Part shown: positions 11,768 through 23,200 of the stretch, piece after piece
How positions within the stretch are numbered: the stretch's first letter is position 1
How the letters are laid out: every line of letters begins with the position of its first letter
Origin: Alopecurus myosuroides
Lineage: Eukaryota > Streptophyta > Magnoliopsida > Poales > Poaceae
DNA: 64,000 nt
Direction: 5' to 3'
Assembly: GCA_028641055.1 (NCBI GenBank)
Contig: CM054057.1
Location: forward strand, 404,292,814-404,356,813
The notes under the pieces: model-generated
What the model was told of the DNA's origin: nothing
Databases searched by the model: none
What the model saw: only the letters and a program-made list of their open reading frames with translations
Translations under genes and position numbers: made by a program

Positions 11768-12319
11768 TGTCGGATATATCCCAATTAGGGGTATATCCGT
11801 CATTGGCCGAAGGCCGGATTACCAGGGTGGCCCACAGGCAATGGAACGATGTCCATTGGGTGGCCCAGTAAACTGACGCGTAGGAAGCCGGATTATAGAA
11901 GAACCTAGACCACGGCCCAATGTGGTGCGACTTGGAGGAGAAGCTGGATTCCTTACTTTCCAAGTTAGATACTTTCCGTACTCTTCTAGATTTCCTTCTT
12001 GTAAGCCCTAGTATGGCTATCTTTATAAATTCGTACGGGAGAAAGGAAAAGCACAAGTTCACAAGTTAGCTAGAAGCCAACTCGCTGGGAAGTTCATCCT
12101 CGCCGATTTAGTGAAACCATACTCACAATTGTACTATCTATACTTCAGGATTCAGCCCTGATTTATTGAGATTGAAGGAGTAGGAACAGCGCCTAGTTGC
12201 GACGTACTGAACCTGGGTAAAACTCGTGTTCTCGTTTACAGTTCTTCCATGTCCCCCCGTGGTTCTACCAGTAGGGTTATGGCACCCCCGTACATGATCC
12301 TTACTACGATATCTGGATA
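11768..12319 (+). mobile_element. 3' LTR of element A
   Basis: It begins TGTCGGATATATCCC directly after a polypurine-like tract (cttgggggctac). A TATA box (tttataaat) lies at 12022-12030. The right end reads gatatctggata, close to the expected inverted form of the start (…atatccgaca) but mutated. No 5' LTR remains for comparison. Confidence 0.75.
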
Positions 12320-12868
12320 GAGACGATTAAGCACTTATTCTTTGATTGCTCTTTTGCGCGTTCTATATGGTTTGGTATCCAAATGGCTTTGAATCTTTAT
12401 CAGTCCACTTCCATTGCGAACATTTTCGGCAACTAGTTAAACGGGGTGGATAAGAGATTCAAAACTATTATTAGGGTAGGTGCGCTAGCCGTTGTATGGT
12501 CGCTCTGGCTTTGTAGAAATGACAAGATTTTCAATGATATTTTTTTTCCGTATGCAGGTTCTATTCCGATGCACAGGTATACTCCGTTCATGGTCCACAT
12601 TACAGCGGGAGGAGTTTCGAGGCCTTTTTACAGAGGCTTGTGCACGGCTGGATAAGGTGGCGAGGGATATTTTTATCCCACATGTATGGCCGCTTGATCT
12701 ACGGATAGCAGCTCCATAGAGTCGACAGTCTATGTCTACATGATTTGTGTAGGCCTGTCGTCCTTTTGTTTACTCAGTGTCTGGATTTTGGCTGTGTGCA
12801 TTCCTAGAATGCAGAGGCCGGGTGTAATGATTAAACCTTTTAAGTAATAAAAGCCCTTTATCTAAAAA
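12320..12868 (+). mobile_element. LINE 3' end
   Basis: The segment translates to a plant LINE C-terminus: ETIKHLFFDCSFARSIW (end of the zf-RVT motif), then VWSLWLCRNDKIFND, with frame breaks and a stop near 12435. It finishes with a 3' UTR and an A-run at 12862-12868. Its left edge coincides with the right end of the A LTR, so either the LINE inserted there or A inserted into an older LINE. Confidence 0.75.
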
Positions 12869-14493
12869 AATCATAGCTAGTTGGGGCGATAAGGGGATCG
12901 AGAAATTACTCTCTGCCTCAAAGAAAACCCAAACTCCTCCATTTTGGTCCGTGGATCGCGATTTGGGTAATAAAAAAACCATCCCACGGCCCCCAAACAG
13001 ATCGTGGGGATAGGCCGAGTTTTCCCAACTATGGCCCAAGTTTAGTCCACTTATAGGACGATCCACGGACACGCTTCGTGTCCCCGGGTCCAGCTGGCAG
13101 TAGGCAGTGTGGATGTTTCGTTGTGGCTGACCCACCTACCATCAATAGGATGACCACTCGCCTACCTCGCTGCATCCTTTTTAACGGCACCATTGTGTGA
13201 CCGCATATGCATCGCGCCATTCCTAATATCCCCTCTCCTCCAAACCCTACCATCTCAAACCTAGCTGCTCACTCGTCAGTGACAATGGCCCCCCATGGCC
13301 ATCATTCGCTATCGGTCACCGTCTTCCTCGAGGCTGTGAGGATGTTTTGGCGCGACCCCGTGCCCTTGATGTGGCCTGAGGTGCACCTCCCGTCGGGTGG
13401 TACCTCAGTAGCCGCTTGTCCCCATGCCGCCTGGATTGTCGGACGCCATTGACCTCTCCGACTCCGACAGTGGCAGCCTCGGTGCCTGCCTAGACTAGAT
13501 AGATGCCAGCGACGAGGATGAGGCCGCCTACCTCGACGACCTCGAGGCCACTGAGGTGCCACCCGACGACCTCGAGGCTACTAAGGGGCCACCCGACGGG
13601 AGGTCGCTGCGGATGCCGAGGAAGTCCATGCCACACGAGGAGGACGATGTGGAGGAGGAGGAGGCCACTAACCTACACCACGCCATCGAGGCCTCCGACG
13701 CGGCGGAGCTCGGGATGTGGCCTGATCTGGGGGCACGCTTGAGCTCTCTACCAACGATGCTTGCGCTGCGCTGCCGCACCCGTGGTTACCATGGCAGGAC
13801 CGCAGGGCGGGGCATGCATTGGAGCTTGCCCCAGCAGGGCCAAAGCGGCCTCGAGCACCTCAGACTCCGCCTTTGGAGCAGGCGCCTGCCTACATCGACG
13901 CCGTAGATGACGAGTAGTCACAACGGGGGTGGATGGCAAAGCAGTGAACCGTAGCTAGTAGCTAGGGTTTTTCTTGTTTATATTTTATTTTGTCTATCTA
14001 TGTAAATGGCCCTCGGGCCCTATCTGTATGAACTGCCCTTCGGGTCATGAATGCATCTAGGTTTATCTAAATTTTAGTTAAATTTATATTTCCAGTTTAT
14101 GTGGCGACTGAATTTGTGGGGCTATTGGGATGGGCGCAACACAAACATGTGGTCCGGGGCGATTTTCGTTCGCGGACCACCCCAAACGGAGCAAAAGCAG
14201 ACCCAAAATTGTCCGATTTGGGGGGGGCGTTGCATTTGCTCTGTTTTTTCTTACTCCGCATATTAGAATTGTCGTAATTCAAACATTTTAAAGCTTAAGC
14301 AATTTATAGACCAAAATATCAACCAGATAAATTATAAAAATATATTCCATATGAATCATATGATATTAACTTGGGATATGATATTGACTTTGTATTTTTA
14401 ATGTTTATTTTTTTATATTATAAAATTGGTCAAAATTTACCAAGTTTGACTTTGAACAAACCTAATATGCCGAGTAAAAAGAAACATAGTGAT
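12869..14493. other. Unassigned repeat-like segment
   Basis: It contains the acidic-protein pseudogene described separately. After about 13930 comes a non-coding 3' part, then AT-rich DNA up to CACTA-1. Parts near 12950 and 14150 are rich in cggacc/ggtccg-type words, often seen near DNA transposon ends, but I could not define terminal repeats. Confidence 0.35.
13286..13906 (+). pseudogene. Acidic protein pseudogene, unrecognised
   Basis: A frame opens at 13286 (MAPHGHHSLSVTVF). After a shift near 13420 a second frame gives DLSDSDSGSLGACLD, an in-frame stop near 13495, then a strongly acidic repeat-like part (DLEATEVPPDDLEATKGPP) and HHAIEASDAAELGMW, ending at 13906. The composition resembles repetitive acidic hypothetical proteins common in Triticeae repeats. 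No enzyme motif is visible. The frameshift and stop make it non-functional; a role within a transposon is possible but unproven. Confidence 0.4.
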
Positions 14494-14690
14494 CAGTATT
14501 AGAAAAACAACTATAGGTGGGCTGGACACCGGTAGTGCATCAGTTTTGTAGTGCACCAACTACTATATACTAGTGGCGCACCATATATTGTTGCGGCACT
14601 AGTACAAAATTATCTGTGGCGCAGCAGAAAACTCGTGCACCACTACAGCGCTGGCTGGGGGTGCACCACCTTACTAGTGGCACACCATTA

Positions 14691-14990
14691 GGCCTTGTTT
14701 GGTACTAGAGTATTTTAGGGGATTGGTGGGGATAATCCCTAGAGGGTTTGGGTGAAACCCCCAGCTTCACCCAATCCCCTAAAATCCCTTCCTCCAATCC
14801 ACTTGCTAGAGAGAGTGGATTTGATATCGAGAAAAATACACTATAGGTTTGGGGAATTTTGGGGAAAAGTGGGGATAAACCCTGCTAATACACTTGTACC
14901 AAACGGGTTTTCGGGAATTTTTGGAGATTTGGAGTTAGACCGGGATAATCCCCTCCAATTCTCAAATATACACCCGTACCAAACAAGGCC
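14691..14990. mobile_element. Tourist-like MITE (PIF/Harbinger type)
   Basis: A 300-bp element with perfect 15-bp terminal inverted repeats (GGCCTTGTTTGGTAC at the left, its reverse complement at the right). It is flanked on both sides by TTA (14688-14690 and 14991-14993), the target duplication typical of PIF/Harbinger elements. It has no coding capacity. Confidence 0.92.
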
Positions 14991-15021
14991 TTATATGGTT
15001 CTCCACGGGTATAGATGGGTT

Positions 15022-15070
15022 CCAGATTACCAGCAGCGCACCATTTTGTGGTGCGCTACTGGTAATCTGG
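15022..15070. repeat. Hairpin in CACTA-1 subterminal region
   Basis: An almost perfect inverted repeat with arms of about 22 bases (ccagattaccag...agcgcacca against tggtgcgct...ctggtaatctgg) around a short ttttg loop. It combines two opposed subterminal motifs. Confidence 0.8.
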
Positions 15071-15699
15071 ATGCACCCATTTAAGGCCATGGAGGCATCT
15101 ACTACCTCTCATTCCCCGCCTCTTCCCCTCCTCCAAAAAGTAGATCTCGTCATCTACCTCATCCTTTCCACCTCATTTACTCCATTGTTTCACCCATTTT
15201 AGCTTGTTAAATGTACATTGGCTGATAAATATATGTAAGTGAAAGCTCTTCCAACTCCTAGATCTACAAAATCTCACTTTCTTTCTCCTAAATCTTGTCC
15301 ACTCTCCCCCAAACATACAAAGACACCCACATCACACTGTCTTACGGTCTTGTTTTGGTAAGTTATCTGATAGGAGGATATGCATGTGTGTTTGTGTGTG
15401 AAGGTTGTCAATAACAACGCGCGTGTATGCATGCATATGTTTGTATATGAAGGTTGTTGCGCGCGTTATGAGCGTGAGATGACGAAACCGACTACATATG
15501 AAATTGTATTGTGGTTTTTATCCAAATTTGATGACATGAATATGAGTTGCCAATGTTTTGCCGATATGTCGATTCATTTCCATTCGAGCTATCATGCACT
15601 CCACGAAGGTCCAATTTTCAGCAAAGGTCATGCCTAAAAAATTCCGGGGACCATGCATATTTGTGTGGTTGTAATTCTCTTGATCTTATTTGTACCGCG

Positions 15700-16483
15700 C
15701 AGGAGATGATGGTCTGCTTGATGAGTGAAGGAATCGTGACTAGATATTTGAAATCTACGACAGACGACATTTCACGAAATAACATGATAGAGATAAGACG
15801 TTTGTGCCGTAAAGGCAAACTGAGGAACTGGATGAAACTTGATTTGGGACTATTGGAGTCGCACCTTCTTGTTTGTGGTTTCATAGATGACTACAGCAGG
15901 TGGATAAGCCATCAAGATGATGAGGACATCAATGGGGCGGAGGGAAACAAGGAAGGATAGCATGACAATAACGGCGAGGGCGGGCGAGAAGATGACGAAA
16001 CTCCGGACATGATGATTAAGATCAAGATGCCGGAGGAGATCATGAAGATCATGATTGTGGAGGACATTGTGAATATTAAGATGCCGGAGTAGATGGAACA
16101 TCGTTAGACTGGGTGAGGCACCCTCAATTTCAAGCAATTCTTCTCAACAAGACATGCAACGCCAGATCTTCCGCTAGAGAGAAAGCCAAGCTGGCACAAC
16201 TGGTGATAGACGCGGTAACTCAATTGTATGAAGGATGCAGGCCCGATGATACACGTTTGAAAGTAACACTCACGGTTCTACAGATAAAGGAAAACACAAA
16301 TGGACCGACGTAAGCTTCAACGAAAACATGTCATTCTGGCATGAACGTCTTCCCGAGGGGAACAAGTGTCCAACTAGTATCGATCAGGCCAAAAAAATGA
16401 TGTGCCCTCTCGATTTACCATACGTGAAATACCATATCTACATTAATTGTAGCATGATTTATTGGGGTGAATACATTGAGAGA
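15700..16483 (+). pseudogene. tnp2 transposase gene of CACTA-1, 5' part
   Basis: From about 15790 a transposase-associated domain is visible (RRLCRKGKLRNWMKLD, then HLLVCGFIDDYSRW). After a decayed stretch come a conserved block CRPDDTRLKVTLTVL and, from 16309 in a clean frame, the start of tnp2 (NENMSFWHERLPEGNKCPTS, MMCPLDLPYVKYH, then YWGEYIE). The frame ends where element B inserted. It resumes at 44973 with RTICPV and EVSRYKKGT, so the two parts were one gene. The protein would cut CACTA ends. Stops and shifts between 15960 and 16300 show it was already decaying. Confidence 0.8.
16479..16483. repeat. Target-site duplication of element B, left (agaga)
   Basis: agaga precedes the LTR start TGATGCAGC. 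The same five bases follow the 3' LTR at 44968-44972. Confidence 0.9.
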
Positions 16484-17512
16484 TGATGCAGCTCAACCTA
16501 TTCCACAAGTCCTCCATCGACACCCATTGGTCCCATGACAAGATCACGTGCAAAATCAATGCAAGATAAGGTGAACTCGCTCCTCGCTCTCTCTCTATGC
16601 TTGACTTGGTGAATGGTGCGCTACCTCATGGAAATACCCTATGTGTGCTCAGGTTTGATCCCCCATTGAAGCCCCAAGATGGTGCCCAAGAAGCTCAAGA
16701 ACGTGCCCAAGATGATGCCCAAGAAGCTAGCAAGGAAGGCCAAGAAGATGGCCTCAGGGAAGAAAAAGAAAAAAGGAGAAGGAGAAAATCCAAGGAAACC
16801 TGGCCTCCAGGCCGACCTAGGCCGGCTTCCCTGCGCAGGCCAGCCTCCAGCCCAGCCTTCCAGCCCGTCCTAGGCCGGCTTTCCTGGGCGCCAGGCCGGC
16901 GACCAAACGGAATGACCTAGCCTCCAGGCCAGCCTCAGCCCGGCCAGGCCGGCACCCCTCCGAGGGAAAGTAGGGATATGCCCGTGTCAGTCTACCTACC
17001 CTCCTTTACCCCCTAGACTATAAATAAAACCCCTAGCTTTAGATCTAGGTTAGAGATGAATTGAGAATTGAGCTTTGCTCCCCCATGTACCTCTTGTGAG
17101 GCTAGTCCATAGATGTGTATCTAGGAACGAATGAAGGCTACTCCATCTACTCTTGTATTTGGATCGAATCAAGGTTACTCCGGAATATCCATTCTTTCCC
17201 CTTGGGATTCAGTTGGTGTTCTCCCAATCTTCCTTGACTGATCCTCGAGGATCTATTGGTGCGATGGACCAGCCGTAGGGTTGAATTGGCTCCCATCAAG
17301 GTGATTTCGAGTGGATTGTTTTCCGGAGGTGGCCTCGGGTTTAGTTGCCGGTTTTCGAATCTTTTAGTTTGCACTAGTTATCCGGTTACCCCTTTGTTTT
17401 CCCACAAAGCCCCCTCGTGTTCTTCCTCGTGTTCTTCGTTCTTCCCCTCGTGTTCTCCGTATTCTTGGTCAATTCATGAGATCGGCCACCCAAGAGGTCA
17501 ACACCTCCACCA
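16484..17512 (+). mobile_element. 5' LTR of element B
   Basis: 1029 bp from TGATGCAGC to CCTCCACCA. It has a TATA box (ctataaataa) at 17018-17027 and several ccggcctaggccggc-type GC-rich words near 16800-16960. The first 100 bp resemble the C-terminal coding part of the polyprotein, because the reading frame runs into the LTR in this family. Confidence 0.88.
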
Positions 17513-17514
17513 TC

Positions 17515-17531
17515 TGGTATTACCAGCCAAG
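17515..17531 (+). promoter_or_regulatory. Primer binding site of element B
   Basis: tggtattaccagcc just after the 5' LTR resembles the initiator-methionine tRNA site tggtatcagagcc with a few changes. Confidence 0.6.
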
Positions 17532-18717
17532 TTGACATGAATTTGACCCCCCACAAACCCTCTTTGTCGCGATTTTTTTCTTCCCGATCCCTAAATTCAA
17601 AGATTTCACCAAAAGTAGCCTCAAAAGGGATTTTGACTGATCTATCGGTTTGTTGAGTTTTGAGTGGATTTGTTGCTTAAAACGATTTCCCACCTTTCTA
17701 TTTAGCCACTTTTTCCCAATTTGTCCACTAATTTGCAAGATATAAGGGAGAAAATGTGAAATTTTGGCATCCGGCCTAGGCCGGCTCCCCATGAAATTTT
17801 TCCGATTTTGATTTCTGAAGAGATTTTGAAAGTTGTTTTTCTTTGTTGTTTTTGGTATAATTTGAGTGATTGAAAGTGCTCTGTGAAGCCCTCAACAACA
17901 TCTAAAACACCACATAGATGGATCTTCACGACATCGACAATCACCGGCCGCAAGTCTGGGTTCATCAATCACCTAGGTATAACTTGCTTCCGCTTGAACT
18001 AACCCCTCTTTTCGTGTACCTTGCCCATTTTGACTAGCTCTTTTATATTCCTTGGCATTGCACTAGTGGCACTGAGAGTGCGTGTTTGGCACTTGTGAGA
18101 GCGTAGTTTTGAGTAGGCATTGGCATTTTGGTATCATAAAAAATCAAAAAAAAAGAATAGAAAAGGAAGAAAAAGATCGATGCCAATTGATATCCATTGT
18201 AGGAACGTCTAGCTTCAAGTCGCAAAAGAGAAAAGAGTGTCTGGTTGCCATGGTGCGAATCTTGTTGTCTTTTAAAGTTTGAGATTTGAGCTAGTGTCCT
18301 CCTTGTTGTGTGGCATTGAGCTTAGTCTTCGATAGGAACATTTTGTCTCCACTCGTTCATTGGCCGCACTAACCCCATTAATCATTTGTGTGTGTGTGTT
18401 CCATTTGTTTTCACCCCTCGGAATTTGTGTCTTTCGCTAAAATTTCATTGCAGTTCATTTCTAATTTTAACAACAAACTTTTCCTTGGTTTTGGTTGATT
18501 TTCCTCGCCACTTTCCTAACCCATTTGAGCTCCTCATAAAGTGTGTGAGTTGTCGCCATTGGTTCTTCTCAATCTACTCGAATTGGCCTTGTGATGAACC
18601 ATTCCAACCTTTCGAAATCCACTTGCTCCAATACAACCTTCTAGGTAAAGTTCAGAAAGTGACACACATCCACAAACAATATACACATTCCCTTGGTATC
18701 TCTTGTGTGCTTTTGCA
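17532..18717. other. Untranslated leader of element B
   Basis: About 1.2 kb between the primer site and the gag start. No gene is recognised. It contains ccggcctaggccggc again near 17772 and a tgtgtgtgtg run near 18388. Confidence 0.6.
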
Positions 18718-19255
18718 ATGGCTAGGGAAGGTGGCTTCACAAGTCTAAGTTCGGAAGAAGATGGCAACTCTTTCAACATCGACAATGCCCAACAAGATTG
18801 GAATGCTATGAGTGTCTTCTCCGTGAACAAGATGCAAGATTGCTAACCTCCCTCGATCATCTTCATCTTCCCACCGAACAAGGAGTTCCTCAAGGTCAAG
18901 CCATCAACGTGAACAACCTCATGCTCCTCACCAAGCTCATCACCATGATCGTCATCGCCACATGGTAGATGGTGGACTTCACCACGAAGAGCATGAACCC
19001 CCACCTTCTCCACAACCACACTGCCGCAATTGGTATGATGGCAGCTCGCCCCCTTCACCACCTCCTCGACATCAACAAGGACATGATGACCCTCTTCAAC
19101 AACACCCTCGACGCCCGGACCTTCGTCACCATCATCCACCACCTCCTACAAGCTCCGCTAATGATTATGGTCTAGATGAATTCGTGGAAGGCGCTTGCCC
19201 AAATCGAAGGCCTCCAAGGCATAATGCGCATCACCACCATAATGACCGTGAAGAT

Positions 19256-19405
19256 CAAGATGTTCCTCAACACCGTCATCATGAGCAAGACCGTCCTCAA
19301 CACCGTCACCATGAACAAGACGTTCCTCAACACCATCACCATGAGAAAGACCGTCCTCAACACTGTCACCATGAGCAAGACCGTCCTCAACACTGTTGCC
19401 ATGAA
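19256..19405 (+). repeat. Five 30-bp tandem repeats in gag of B
   Basis: Each unit resembles gaccgtcctcaacaccgtca plus ccatgaacaa and encodes ten residues of D(R/V)PQH(R/H/C)(H/C)HE(Q/K) type. Substitutions keep the frame and the histidines. Confidence 0.85.
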
Positions 19406-19697
19406 CAACACCATCCTCGACACAAGGAGCATGATGATACTGAACGCCGGGAAGCAAGACTTCATCATCAACATGAAGCTCCTCACGTGAATAGGAGACA
19501 TACTCCTCCTCAAGGTCGTCAAGAACATGATGATATCGACCCATATGCTTATTCGTTACCAATCTATGATGAAGATCTCAATGAGAACAACCATCATCAC
19601 AATGAAGACAACAACATGAGCACCATTCGAGTCAGTCACCCTAAGTTCCATGGAGACTCCGACCCGGATATTTACCTCTCTTGGGATCTCAAAGTTG

Positions 19698-19702
19698 ATA
19701 GC
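19698..19702. repeat. Target-site duplication of element C, left (atagc)
   Basis: atagc lies directly before the LTR start TGATGGAGG and is repeated after the 3' LTR at 29735-29739. Confidence 0.95.
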
Positions 19703-20177
19703 TGATGGAGGGATAATAACCCGGTAGGCCAACTCCAAGGTATAACCCGGCCCAAAGGACGCTGCGCAAGATCCGGCTAAGGATAAAGAAACTTCTGGAA
19801 GGCCCAAGTTTGTAGGCCTCGTAACCCGGATTGTGGGTACGGTAAAGGAAAGTTAGGGTTTGTATGCGGTGTCCGGGTAGGATTCAGGGTGCGCCTTGGA
19901 GGACAAGCCAGGGGGTACGGGTGCTTTATAAACCGACCCCTAGGATTAGTTGAGAGAGATCTAAGAGCCCTAGCAATATCGCTTGGTATCGAGCATCCAG
20001 TGTAACACGAGAGCTGAGTTAGTATCTTGAGATCGGAGACTCGGCGACTTGATTGCCGGCTACCAGATCGAGTTCCATCATGTTTTCCTCTGAGCTAAAC
20101 CCTCTCCCAAACGCCTGTGTCGTCTTGCCCCAAGATCAGTTACCCCCGGTAACGTCTGCCGTGATTATCCCACGATA
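19703..20177 (+). mobile_element. 5' LTR of element C
   Basis: 475 bp, starts TGATGGAGGGATAAT and ends GATTATCCCACGATA. The final CA of the other copy is TA here by one mutation. The TATA box tttataaa lies at about 19925-19932. Confidence 0.95.
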
Positions 20178-20178
20178 G

Positions 20179-20198
20179 TTGGCGCCCACCGTGGGGCC
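20179..20198 (+). promoter_or_regulatory. Primer binding site of element C
   Basis: ttggcgcccaccgtggggcc follows the LTR after one base. This tggcgccca...gtgggg form is the usual primer site of Tat-lineage grass elements. Confidence 0.75.
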
Positions 20199-20220
20199 TG
20201 CGTCCAAAGGTGTTTACATC

Positions 20221-23200
20221 ATGGGAGAAGCTCGGAAGAACATGGAGAATCTTGTCGTCGGCGAGATCTACATCGACCACAAAGGAGAGAAGACGATGGA
20301 CGATTCCGGCTGGGGGCCAGAGTCGGATCACCTCGAATCCGGATCCGTCGTGACAATCGGCCGGATCAGCGTCTTCATCGGTATGGTATGTACTTCCGGT
20401 TCGATCCCTGACAATTTTGGATCTGATTCTGTGTCAGGGGAGGCCACTTATATCCAATCAGATGGAGAAGAATCAGTTGGAACGACATATCCGACAGAAG
20501 AACCCATCGCGAAGTGGGAACAGCCGGAGGAACCAGCATGGACCCCGCGTGACCGGGTCGAAAGAGAGGATGATACCGAGTCCATCCTGGATCTGCTGGA
20601 GAACCGGTATGAGGAGAATAACAACGAAGAGGAACAACATGAATTTGCGCCAAGCATCATACGCCCAGTTGCGGTTTACACGGCTCCCGCGACCAATCTC
20701 AACCAAGAGAGCGTAACCGCGGCCGCGGCCGGGACAGCAAGCATTAACCCGACAGCAAGGGCCGGCTAACGGAACACGGTTTTGGCCCAGGTTGACGGAG
20801 AGTCGGCATCGGTTACCAGTCAAGCGCCAGAAAACGAGTTACACGCGAACACGTTTGGATTCCTAGCAAACCGGACACCAGGAGCGGGTCTTTCCAATCC
20901 ACAACATTCGGCCTTGTTCGACAACAATCTGATCCTAGATCCGACAGTTCTTGCCACAGTTATCACTCCAGAGAACGCGGCGGAACGTGTTAGGGATTTG
21001 GACGTAGCCCGTCGTGCATTGGAGCAGTAGAGGAGACAAGTAGAAGCAGAAAGACAAGGGATGGCCACACAACAACGCGAGCTGGATGCACTGGAAACCC
21101 GGCTCCGAGAGGAAACGACTAGAATACATCAAAGTCACCAAACCAGATTGCCAGCATTGGGAGGAGTCATAAACCCGGCCGCACTATTTATCACGCCTCA
21201 GGATCAGCCGATTCCAGCGGCAAATCAAGGAACCGCCCCTCAGCCGACAACCGGAGGAGTACAACCGGTAGACACGTAGGCCGGGTTACCCGCACCACAG
21301 ACTGGAGTTACTACCGGCAATACTGTACCACCGCCACCACCACCACCACCATCGCGTTTTCACACACCAGCGGGTCATTACAACAATCCCATGGACAACG
21401 TGTACGCGGCAACGCTTGCACTAAATCAAATCCCTGTGAGAGAGTCACCCCACGCAGAGGAGACCCGGCGGGCGATAGATATGCTGCGCACCGCGGTGGC
21501 GCAACAGGTTAATTACCCGGATCACAGAAGTGGAATGCATGGGACACCATATGTCAGCCAACAGCAAGGTAACGCTGGCAACATCCAAACAAGTTCGGCA
21601 CGGCGGAGGGAAGAGCAGCAGCAAATGCCGCCTCCTCCATACATTCAGGCAGTACCAGCAGCATCAGCAGCAGAGGCCATCGTGGACAGTTCCAGAGCCG
21701 TGGCCGGGTCTGCGGTACATGGGATACCAGCAGTACCGCGTCCAGCTGTACCCCCTGCAGGATCACACGTTTCCCGAGTAAGACCAGCTTCGACCATTCT
21801 TGCAGGACCTAAGTGTCTTTCGGATAGCATCAGGGCTGAGCCTTACCCGGAAAAGTTCAAAGAACCGGGTAAAGTAGTAAATTACGAGCCAACCATGGAT
21901 CCGGAAACATGGTTGAGCAGTTATGAAATGGCCATGTCTATTCGCAATGCGTCCGAGAATCTTCAAGACAAATTCATGTATCTAATGATGTCAGAGGGAG
22001 CAGCAAAGTTATGGTTCACCAATCTACCGGAAGGGTCTATCAAGTCATGGGAAGAATTGAAAACTGCGTTTATCAAGCACTTTCACGGGACGTGCAGAAA
22101 GTTATTCACTATTGATGACCTAGAGCGATGTGTTCAGAAGAAGGGAGAATCGGCGCGCAGCTGGGTGCGCCGGGTTATGGAAATACTTCATTCATCTACA
22201 GATATTCAGCCCAAGGATGCGCTGCAAGCTATGGCAAAGACCTGCAAGTACACACCTTTAGTACAAAAGTTAACTCGCATGAAATCTAGTCGGAATGCTT
22301 CGGAGGTTACAATGGGAGAGCTGATGGATGCATGCAACAAACATGCCGCAACGGACACTACGGAAGAGGAAACTGACGATAAAAAAGAAAAAGCAAACAC
22401 AAGTAATAACGGAAGAACCGGCAATGGATCAGCGCCGGGTAACAACAGCCAGAACAAGCGCCTGTTTGAAGGAGGCTCCGAGTTTGTCGCCAACACGGAA
22501 GCCGGGTCTTCGAGACCCAGGGCAGAAGGAAATTTTAACACTGGAAACCACAATGGAGGAAACTATCAAGGGCCGCCGAGGCCGAGTAACAATTGGGACA
22601 TCTTTAGAATGGCGTGCCCGAAGCACAGCAGGAACGGTAGGCCGGCTAACCACTCCTTGGAGAATTGCGCCGACCTACAGAGATGGAAGAACGAGGAAGT
22701 GAACAGAGCCATGCGAGGTGCGGGTCGGGGAGGAGGACCGGGTCCAGGAGGAAACCCGGGCAACGGCCCACCCCCAGCCGGTAACCCGGCAGCAAGAAAT
22801 CAGGGAAACAATCAAGGGGGAGCTGGAGGTTTCCAAGCTAACCCCAAACAGTTGGGTCAATATCACGTGCATACCACAGGAGGTTCTAACAAGGACAAAA
22901 AGATACTGAAGCAAGCGGTCAACTCAGTTTCTTCGGCTGTCCCGAGATATTTGAGGTGGTCAGAACAGGATGTAACATGGAGTAGAAGAGATCACCCGGA
23001 AAGAATAGAACACCCGGGAGTCTTAGCATTGGTAGTTGCACCACAGGTCAATGGGTACGAGCTGAAAAAGGTCCTGATGGATGGAGGAAGCAGCATCAAT
23101 ATCCTGTACTAGGAAACCTTTCTACGCATGGGTCTCAAGGAATCTCAGCTCCAAAAAAGTACGACAGTTTTTCATGGCATAGTACCGGGTCATTCAGCGT

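Larger units (their letters stand above)
3634..12319 (+). mobile_element. Gypsy element A (Tat/RIRE2-like), 5' truncated
   Basis: The remaining parts in order are: integrase remnant (3634-4484), AT-rich spacer, antisense gene (8035-11202, minus strand), polypurine tract cttgggggctac at about 11756-11767, and 3' LTR (11768-12319). Gag, protease, reverse transcriptase and the 5' LTR are missing from the left. A Helitron (4968-7696) interrupts the spacer. The arrangement matches element C, where an opposite-strand gene also lies between pol and the 3' LTR. That the integrase and the right half belong to one element is inferred from this order and from the clean Helitron junction. Confidence 0.65.
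14520..15080. repeat. CACTA-1 subterminal repeats
   Basis: Repeated words related to ctagtggcgcaccat and ttgtggtgcgct occur in both orientations, as in the transposase-binding zones of CACTA elements. The MITE at 14691-14990 splits the array. Confidence 0.7.
14494..16483 (+). mobile_element. CACTA-1, left part
   Basis: The terminus is cagtattagaaaaaca, a one-base variant of the CACTA(C/T)TAGAAAAA end. Subterminal repeats built on gtgcgcca/tggcgcac words follow, then a tnp2 gene in the same direction. It is cut at 16483 by element B and continues at 44973 behind B's target duplication. A Tourist MITE lies in the subterminal region. The right terminus is not found: the continuation is interrupted by an LTR and lost after 46723. 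Confidence 0.8.
18718..19702 (+). pseudogene. gag of element B, 5' part
   Basis: The start at 18718 opens MAREGGFTSLSSEEDGN. A frameshift and stops around 18845-18965 break it. A long frame then runs from 18962 to the insertion of C, with a proline/histidine-rich region, five near-identical ten-residue repeats (DRPQHRHHEQ type, 19256-19405), an acidic linker, and the start of the capsid domain (HPKFHGDSDPDIYLSWDLK). The frame resumes at 29740 as SFFRTHNFSDEKKVATTSLD after removing C and one duplication. The product would form the particle that packages the RNA. Confidence 0.8.

Noticed and set aside
16597..16920. Lysine/alanine-rich frames in the B LTR
   Set aside because: They arise from repeated aagaagctcaag words in an LTR; no protein expected.
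19256..19405. CRISPR-like repeat array
   Set aside because: The repeats are directly adjacent, coding and without spacers, in a plant retroelement.
19158..19562. Minus-strand frame opposite gag repeats
   Set aside because: A mirror of the 30-bp repeats; sense-strand gag explains the periodicity.
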